Shown here piece by piece: positions 5,846-9,342 of a DNA stretch of 9,342 bases. A program made the translations under genes and the position numbers. Positions within the stretch are counted from its first letter, which is position 1, and each line of letters begins with the position of its first letter. The notes beneath the pieces are model-generated. The model was not told the origin of the DNA. It did no database searches and saw only the letters and a list, made by a program, of their open reading frames with translations. The DNA is taken from the NCBI GenBank assembly GCA_946413945.1, contig CAMKMR010000051.1:1-9342 (forward strand), read 5' to 3'. The DNA comes from an uncultured Lachnospiraceae bacterium (GTDB taxonomy: Bacteria; Bacillota; Clostridia; Lachnospirales; Lachnospiraceae).

Positions 5846-5900
5846 AAAAAGCAGCCTTTAATCTGACCTCAAAAAGGATGGATAAGGGCTGCTTTTTATT
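5846..5900 (+). terminator. Strong intrinsic terminator closing the WXG100-like pair
   Basis: AAAAAGCAGCC (5846-5856) pairs with GGCTGCTTTTT (5887-5897), extended inward by TTTA/TAAG pairs to about 15 bp. The A-run before and T-run after the stem mean it can work in both directions. It separates the riboswitch unit from the genes starting at 6034. Confidence 0.9.
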
Positions 5901-5922
5901 AGAGAAGAATCGGCGTTGTTGT

Positions 5923-5951
5923 TTTACAAAGCGATTGGATAAGTATATTAG
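5923..5951 (+). promoter_or_regulatory. Possible promoter of the second helical-protein cluster
   Basis: TTTACA (5923-5928) and TATTAG (5946-5951) are 17 nt apart; an overlapping TATATT at 5944-5949 gives a 15-nt alternative. A promoter is needed here, because a strong terminator lies just upstream and the next gene starts at 6034. The match is moderate only. Confidence 0.4.
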
Positions 5952-6033
5952 AAATATATTATTACTTTGAAGATGCTTGGAGAAAAGAGAAAACTAATTA
6001 TTAACTGATGATTGGATTATACGAGAGGTAAAA

Positions 6034-7257
6034 ATGATAAGAGACTTAAGCAGGGAAAATTTTACAGAATGTAAAAGTGCATTATCCAAACAGATAACAC
6101 CATCGGACAATATTACAAGTAGTTTGACAACAGCTATAGCAAATGAAAGTTCTGCTAAATTTGTTGATGAGTATGTCAAGAATCAATACGGAAGCATTAA
6201 GGAGCTGATAAATGGCAGAAAAAGTACAGTCATAGATCATCAGATCACACTTGGAAAAAAGTCAGTGTATGTATCTAATGATGATACTAATGGAAAAGGA
6301 AAATTAGAAACTGCTTTAACGGATTTTTCTAGTGCAGAGGATTCAATAAGTAAGATGTCAGCATCAGCCGCTGCTTGTTTTCCTAGCGTAAATTCATCTG
6401 ATATTAAGCTGGATGATCTTATAGCTGTACTTCCAAAAGACAGAGCTGATGATATAAAGAAGGGAAACCTCTTTTTATCAGGAGATTGTAAATATCTTTA
6501 CTATGATGGAAATGCATATGAAATATATGATCCATATCTGGATATGAATAACAATCCTGGATCAAGTATTGTTGATCCTGATTTCTGGCAAAATGTTCAT
6601 ACTATTGAAAACGCTGAAACAACTTGGGATTGGTGGGGCGCAATAGCTGGCTTAAACAATATGTCAAGCGATGACTATGCTGCAGCTAATGAAGACTGTG
6701 ATTCAGATGCTCTTAATACATTTGATGCTGGATTCAGCCTCTTAAAGCTGGCTGCAGATGCAAGAAATGATGTAAGTGTAGAAGTAAAATTTCAGGTTGG
6801 AAAAGATGGTTCAAGAAGGGTTATCATTGGAGTGACCAACGCTGATATCCAAAGAAAATATAATGAATACGCCGGCAGTTCTATAAGCGCTTTAGATCGA
6901 TGTGGAGATGGTGCTGCGAAATTGTTCTGGAGCAGGGCGGCAGCAGAATATTATAAAGAGCAAACAGGAAATGAAGTAAATACTTTTAAATATGACTATG
7001 ATGCTGTTTTAAGTATAGATGAGAGACATGCAGGAAATGGCTATACATCTACGATATCATTTGATGAGAATGGAAATATGCAGGAAACTGTACCGGTTTA
7101 TTCTGGAGATACACTGACCATTAGAGAAAGGGGATCTTTTAATATTTTCCATTCAAGGGATCTTTATACGACACAATTACCTGGAACAGGACAGGTACCA
7201 ACTCAATATAGCAATCTTTTTACAGAAGGAATGAAAAACGGATTTGAAGAGGATTAA
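6034..7257 (+). CDS. Uncharacterised 407-aa protein, possible type VII-associated substrate
   Basis: I do not recognise a family. The 407-aa protein has no signal peptide, no membrane segment and no tail repeats. Residues 1-110 are hydrophilic, Ser/Thr-rich and largely helical; 150-210 are rich in aromatic residues (YLYYDGNAYEIYDPYLD, then TTWDWWGAIAGLNN at 196-209). The last third contains beta-type stretches (VEVKFQVGKDGSRRVIIGV, YTSTISFDENGNM) and ends in the acidic GFEED. GAGAGG at 6020-6025 supports the ATG at 6034. It comes first in a row with three small helical proteins, the reverse of the usual LXG order in which small partners precede a large effector. A secreted effector or surface-exposed substrate is plausible, but no toxin motif or immunity gene is evident. 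Confidence 0.85.
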   Translation: MIRDLSRENFTECKSALSKQITPSDNITSSLTTAIANESSAKFVDEYVKNQYGSIKELINGRKSTVIDHQITLGKKSVYVSNDDTNGKGKLETALTDFSSAEDSISKMSASAAACFPSVNSSDIKLDDLIAVLPKDRADDIKKGNLFLSGDCKYLYYDGNAYEIYDPYLDMNNNPGSSIVDPDFWQNVHTIENAETTWDWWGAIAGLNNMSSDDYAAANEDCDSDALNTFDAGFSLLKLAADARNDVSVEVKFQVGKDGSRRVIIGVTNADIQRKYNEYAGSSISALDRCGDGAAKLFWSRAAAEYYKEQTGNEVNTFKYDYDAVLSIDERHAGNGYTSTISFDENGNMQETVPVYSGDTLTIRERGSFNIFHSRDLYTTQLPGTGQVPTQYSNLFTEGMKNGFEED

Positions 7258-7316
7258 GATAAAAATAAGTATAACTACTTATATATGAAGTGGGTGCAGA
7301 AAGGAAGAATAATTAT

Positions 7317-7709
7317 ATGACTAGAGCTGAAATGGTTACGGAATATAATTTTTGGGTTAGCAAAAGAGAATGTTATAAAGAAAAAATCAGTACAAATGCT
7401 GCGTTAAAAGAATCGATATCAGCAGAACTTTACAGCCTAAGCAGTAATATGAGTCTTTTAAGTGCTTATTCAGAAAAGGCAGTGATTTTTGGACAGCTTT
7501 ATAGCAGAAATTATAATATGTATAATGAAACAGAAATAGAGAGTATTATAGCCGTATTTGATGAAGTGGCGTCACATTTAGAATCTGTTAAATCTACCTG
7601 TCAGTCCCAGATTAATTATTATGACAGTGAAATAAAAAAATATGATGAAGCTCAAAGGATAGAAGCGGAAAGAAAAAAAGCTGAGCAGGCAGAAAGTGAG
7701 GAGCCATAA
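7317..7709 (+). CDS. Small coiled-coil protein, YwqH/DUF5082-like in shape
   Basis: A 130-aa protein made almost wholly of helices, beginning MTRAEMVTEYNFWVSKRECYKEKI and ending in a highly charged coiled coil (about 100-128, EIKKYDEAQRIEAERKKAEQ). An upstream in-frame GTG at 7290 would add nine residues, but AAAGGAAG at 7300-7307 is correctly placed only for the ATG at 7317, so the shorter form is chosen. The length and long-helix layout resemble the YwqH (DUF5082) proteins that sit with a ~90-aa partner beside LXG toxins in Bacillus, and the position next to a 90-aa gene fits. The resemblance is of shape and context only. Its stop codon shares a base with the next start (TAATG), so the two are translationally coupled and may act as a complex. 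Confidence 0.8.
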   Translation: MTRAEMVTEYNFWVSKRECYKEKISTNAALKESISAELYSLSSNMSLLSAYSEKAVIFGQLYSRNYNMYNETEIESIIAVFDEVASHLESVKSTCQSQINYYDSEIKKYDEAQRIEAERKKAEQAESEEP

Positions 7710-7981
7710 TGTTAAAAGTAGATAATGAATATTACGAAAGTATATGTAAAACATATTTAAAAGAAATTGATAAAATTGAAAGCTCACTAGAGGATTTTAA
7801 GACAAAATGTGATAGTATATTTACAGATAATTACTTTGGAACAGCGCTTCAGGAAGTATTAAAGGAAATATATATCAATTTTTACAATGATTCAAAAGAA
7901 AAACTAAAGACCTTATGGACAGCAGCAGATACTGCCCAAGGTGAGTTTATTTCAGATATTGAAACGGATGATAAAATGTAA
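7709..7981 (+). CDS. Small helical protein, possible type VII partner (DUF5344-like in shape)
   Basis: A 90-aa, helical, Lys/Glu-rich protein. Helix one is about 6-38, a turn occurs at IFTDNYFGTA (37-46), and helix two runs to about 80, giving the helix-turn-helix outline of WXG100-type partners without a WXG motif. The ATG overlaps the preceding stop by one base, and the ribosome-binding stretch (GTGAGGAG) lies inside the upstream gene. Size and place match the second small gene (YwqI-type) of Bacillus LXG modules. Function is inferred only; it could be a targeting chaperone for the 407-aa protein or for an effector further right. Confidence 0.78.
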   Translation: MLKVDNEYYESICKTYLKEIDKIESSLEDFKTKCDSIFTDNYFGTALQEVLKEIYINFYNDSKEKLKTLWTAADTAQGEFISDIETDDKM

Positions 7982-7999
7982 AAGGAGATAAGAAGAATA

Positions 8000-8278
8000 A
8001 TGAGCGAATACAAAGTCGATTATGCAAATGTTTCTAGCCACTGTACAGATAGAAGTGGTATAGTAACAGATATAAAGAGTTATAAGAGAACAATGGTCAA
8101 TTCTGATACAAGCACTCAGAATGCAGGCTTATTCTCTGATGAGTTTGAAACTCTAAGAACTGAGACAGATACCATGATTTCTGATATCTGCGATTTCATG
8201 GAAAATTATGCAAGAATTGTGCTTAGCGTTTCAAAAAATTATGAAGCATTGGATAAGGAATTATCTGATCTTATATAA
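8000..8278 (+). CDS. Small helical WXG100-like protein with YxxxD tail
   Basis: A 92-aa protein with helix one (about 16-34), a polar turn around NAGLFSDEF (41-49) in the place of WXG, and helix two through the C-terminus. It carries a canonical YEALD (81-85), fitting the YxxxD/E general export motif of type VII substrates, seven residues before the end. AAAGGAG at 7981-7987 serves the start, 18 nt after the preceding stop, so it belongs to the same transcript. It is not obviously a paralogue of the pair at 5221-5835. The last codons and stop lie inside a 42-bp partial tandem duplication that repeats directly downstream. Confidence 0.78.
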   Translation: MSEYKVDYANVSSHCTDRSGIVTDIKSYKRTMVNSDTSTQNAGLFSDEFETLRTETDTMISDICDFMENYARIVLSVSKNYEALDKELSDLI

Positions 8279-8323
8279 AAATTTTGAAGGTTGGATACGG
8301 GATTATCTGATCTTATATAAAAA
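8251..8323 (+). repeat. 42-bp-period partial tandem duplication over a gene end
   Basis: The segment starting GGATAAGGA at 8251 and running to 8281 is repeated at 8293-8323 with two mismatches (31 nt aligned), including an exact 22-nt block at 8260-8281 and 8302-8323. The period of 42 bp is 14 codons. The first copy holds the final residues and stop of the 92-aa gene; the second copy is untranslated. It looks like a recent local duplication. Confidence 0.85.
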
Positions 8324-8325
8324 AT

Positions 8326-8355
8326 TATGTCATAGATATTTATATCTATGACATA
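8326..8355. other. Perfect 13-bp hairpin between the 92-aa gene and the secreted-protein gene
   Basis: TATGTCATAGATA (8326-8338) and TATCTATGACATA (8343-8355) pair perfectly around TTTA. On the plus strand no T-run follows, so it should not terminate efficiently there. On the minus strand the stem is followed by AATTTTTT, which would suit an antisense-direction terminator. It lies 7 nt before the ribosome-binding site of the next gene, so it may instead be an mRNA processing or stabilising element, or an operator palindrome. Confidence 0.75.
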
Positions 8356-8377
8356 CAAATGATAAGGGTATGAGAAA

Positions 8378-9342
8378 ATGAAAAAGACTAAATCTATAGT
8401 TGTAATCGCGTGTATGCTGGTAGGCCTTGCGTTACCAGGAATTAATGTTAAAGCAAAGGAGCCGGATCAGCCTAGGCCAACAGCCACAAGTACAGATGCT
8501 GAAGAAACCAGCTATGACGAGATGGATGGTATTGCAAAGATCAGCATTGTCTATAAAAATCAGAATTCAGCAAGAGAAGTAATAAGATCTGGATATGGAT
8601 TTTTTATAAAAGATAAATCTAATAAAATCTATATTGTTACAACTTATGATTCGGTTATTTTAACGGATAAAGAAAAGAAGACAGTAGCAGATCAGCATTC
8701 AACAACAGTTGATAAGATTGCTCCTGTTATTGAGTTATACAATGGTGGAGATGTAGGGGACGAAGTAAGTATCACTAATACAAAGGAATCAGAAAATCTA
8801 GCTATTCTCGGACCAGTAGAAAGTGTCGGTGTTGGTACAGCACTTAAGCTTTCTTTACATTGTCGTGCTACAGAAGATGATGATGTGCTTCACACTTATT
8901 ATGAGGATCTGTCTAATAAGGATTCTGCGGATAAGGGCTTTTTATTAAATGAAAGCAAAGTACTTGAATGGGATAAGATTTCTGATAGATCTAATACATA
9001 TAAACTCCCATATTTTAAATATAATTCAGATAAAAAACTTAGTGAGGGACTTCCGCTTATTAACAAGGATGGAGAAGTTGTTGCAATAACAATGAATGTT
9101 GATAATGGACAGGAAGAATCCACATATTATGCTCTTCAGATAGAACAGGTATTAAAATTTCTTGAAAAAAAGGTAGATATTGAAGAGGCTATAAATGTTG
9201 ATACAAAAGGCTTAGAAGTTGCTATGGCTAATTTCGAAGCTGTTCTTGATGATAAAGATAGCTATACAGAAGAATCATGGAACAGATGTGAAGATGCATA
9301 TGATGAAGCAGCTGCAGAAGCATATGCGGCAGAAATCGTTGC
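8378..9342 (+). CDS. Secreted trypsin/HtrA-like pseudoprotease with FIVAR-like repeat (3' end outside window)
   Basis: At least 321 residues, open to the window edge. An N-terminal signal peptide is clear: KKTK, a hydrophobic core SIVVIACMLVGLALPGI and a likely cut after VKA (residue 26). A trypsin-fold layout follows: SGYGFFI (71-77) with IYIVTTYDSV (84-93) where HtrA proteins have IVTNxHV, ENLAIL (139-144) where they have DLAVL, and LSEGLPLINKDGEVVAI (221-237) where they have GNSGGPLxNxxGxVVGI. On this alignment the catalytic His, Asp and Ser are replaced by D91, N140 and E223, so it should not be an active protease. From about residue 273 the pattern VDTKGLEVAMANFEAVL..SYTEESWNRCEDAYDEA matches the start of a FIVAR-type helical repeat, common in surface proteins. 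AAGGG at 8364-8368 is the ribosome-binding site; the ATG at 8370 is excluded because it meets TGA after three codons. Confidence 0.82.
   Translation, partial: MKKTKSIVVIACMLVGLALPGINVKAKEPDQPRPTATSTDAEETSYDEMDGIAKISIVYKNQNSAREVIRSGYGFFIKDKSNKIYIVTTYDSVILTDKEKKTVADQHSTTVDKIAPVIELYNGGDVGDEVSITNTKESENLAILGPVESVGVGTALKLSLHCRATEDDDVLHTYYEDLSNKDSADKGFLLNESKVLEWDKISDRSNTYKLPYFKYNSDKKLSEGLPLINKDGEVVAITMNVDNGQEESTYYALQIEQVLKFLEKKVDIEEAINVDTKGLEVAMANFEAVLDDKDSYTEESWNRCEDAYDEAAAEAYAAEIV

Noticed and set aside
6625..6645. WWG in the 407-aa protein read as a WXG motif
   Set aside because: It is within a Trp-rich stretch around residue 200 of a large protein, not at a helical turn of a ~100-aa protein, so the match is probably chance.
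7290..7316. GTG start at 7290 for the 130-aa coiled-coil protein
   Set aside because: The AAAGGAAG ribosome-binding site lies inside this extension and fits the ATG at 7317.
8899..9123. Minus-strand open frame of 74 codons
   Set aside because: It lies opposite the secreted pseudoprotease gene, whose plus-strand frame is continuous with signal peptide and domain motifs.

Overview
The window looks like chromosomal DNA from a low-GC Gram-positive anaerobe, most likely a Lachnospiraceae relative of the Butyrivibrio/Roseburia type. The grounds are AT-rich intergenic DNA, strong purine-rich ribosome-binding sites, a T-box leader, a class I cyclic-di-GMP (GEMM-I) riboswitch, a peptidase T, and W-poor WXG100-like proteins. 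The genus is inferred from style only; there is no rRNA or marker gene.

Left edge (1-210, minus strand): the 5' part of a T-box leader with its own extended -10 promoter. It reads leftwards out of the window into an unseen gene. The best specifier alignment gives AUG, so a methionine-related gene is expected.

Region 220-3801 (plus strand): a regulated pair of a TetR repressor and a flavodoxin-fold NAD(P)H:FMN oxidoreductase, overlapping by 4 nt. The pair is preceded by a clean sigma-A promoter and two 16-bp GCTAATT-type palindromes, one lying inside the promoter spacer. Next come peptidase T (pepT) and an HD-domain phosphohydrolase, both ordinary housekeeping genes.

Region 3983-4933: a leaderless GH25 muramidase, then a short decayed coding remnant with lipoyl/HlyD-like features and at least one stop and one frameshift.

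Region 4961-5900: the most interesting regulatory unit. A near-consensus promoter, close behind a G8 tract, drives a leader containing a GEMM-I c-di-GMP riboswitch. The conserved 3' end of the aptamer is also the 5' arm of a strong intrinsic terminator, so ligand binding should prevent termination (an ON switch). The controlled genes encode two paralogous ~100-aa helical WXG100-like proteins, and a strong terminator closes this two-gene unit.

Region 6034-9342: a second, non-identical set. It holds a 407-aa protein of unknown family, three small helical proteins (130, 90 and 92 aa) in a tightly spaced row, and a secreted protein that is cut by the window edge. That last protein has a trypsin/HtrA-like domain with all three apparent catalytic positions replaced, followed by the start of a FIVAR-like repeat. 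The layout resembles Firmicutes type VII (ESX/Yuk/Ess) substrate and helper clusters. No secretion ATPase or membrane core gene is visible, so the link to type VII secretion is an inference from small-protein size, helical make-up, central motif and the C-terminal Y/FxxxD pattern.
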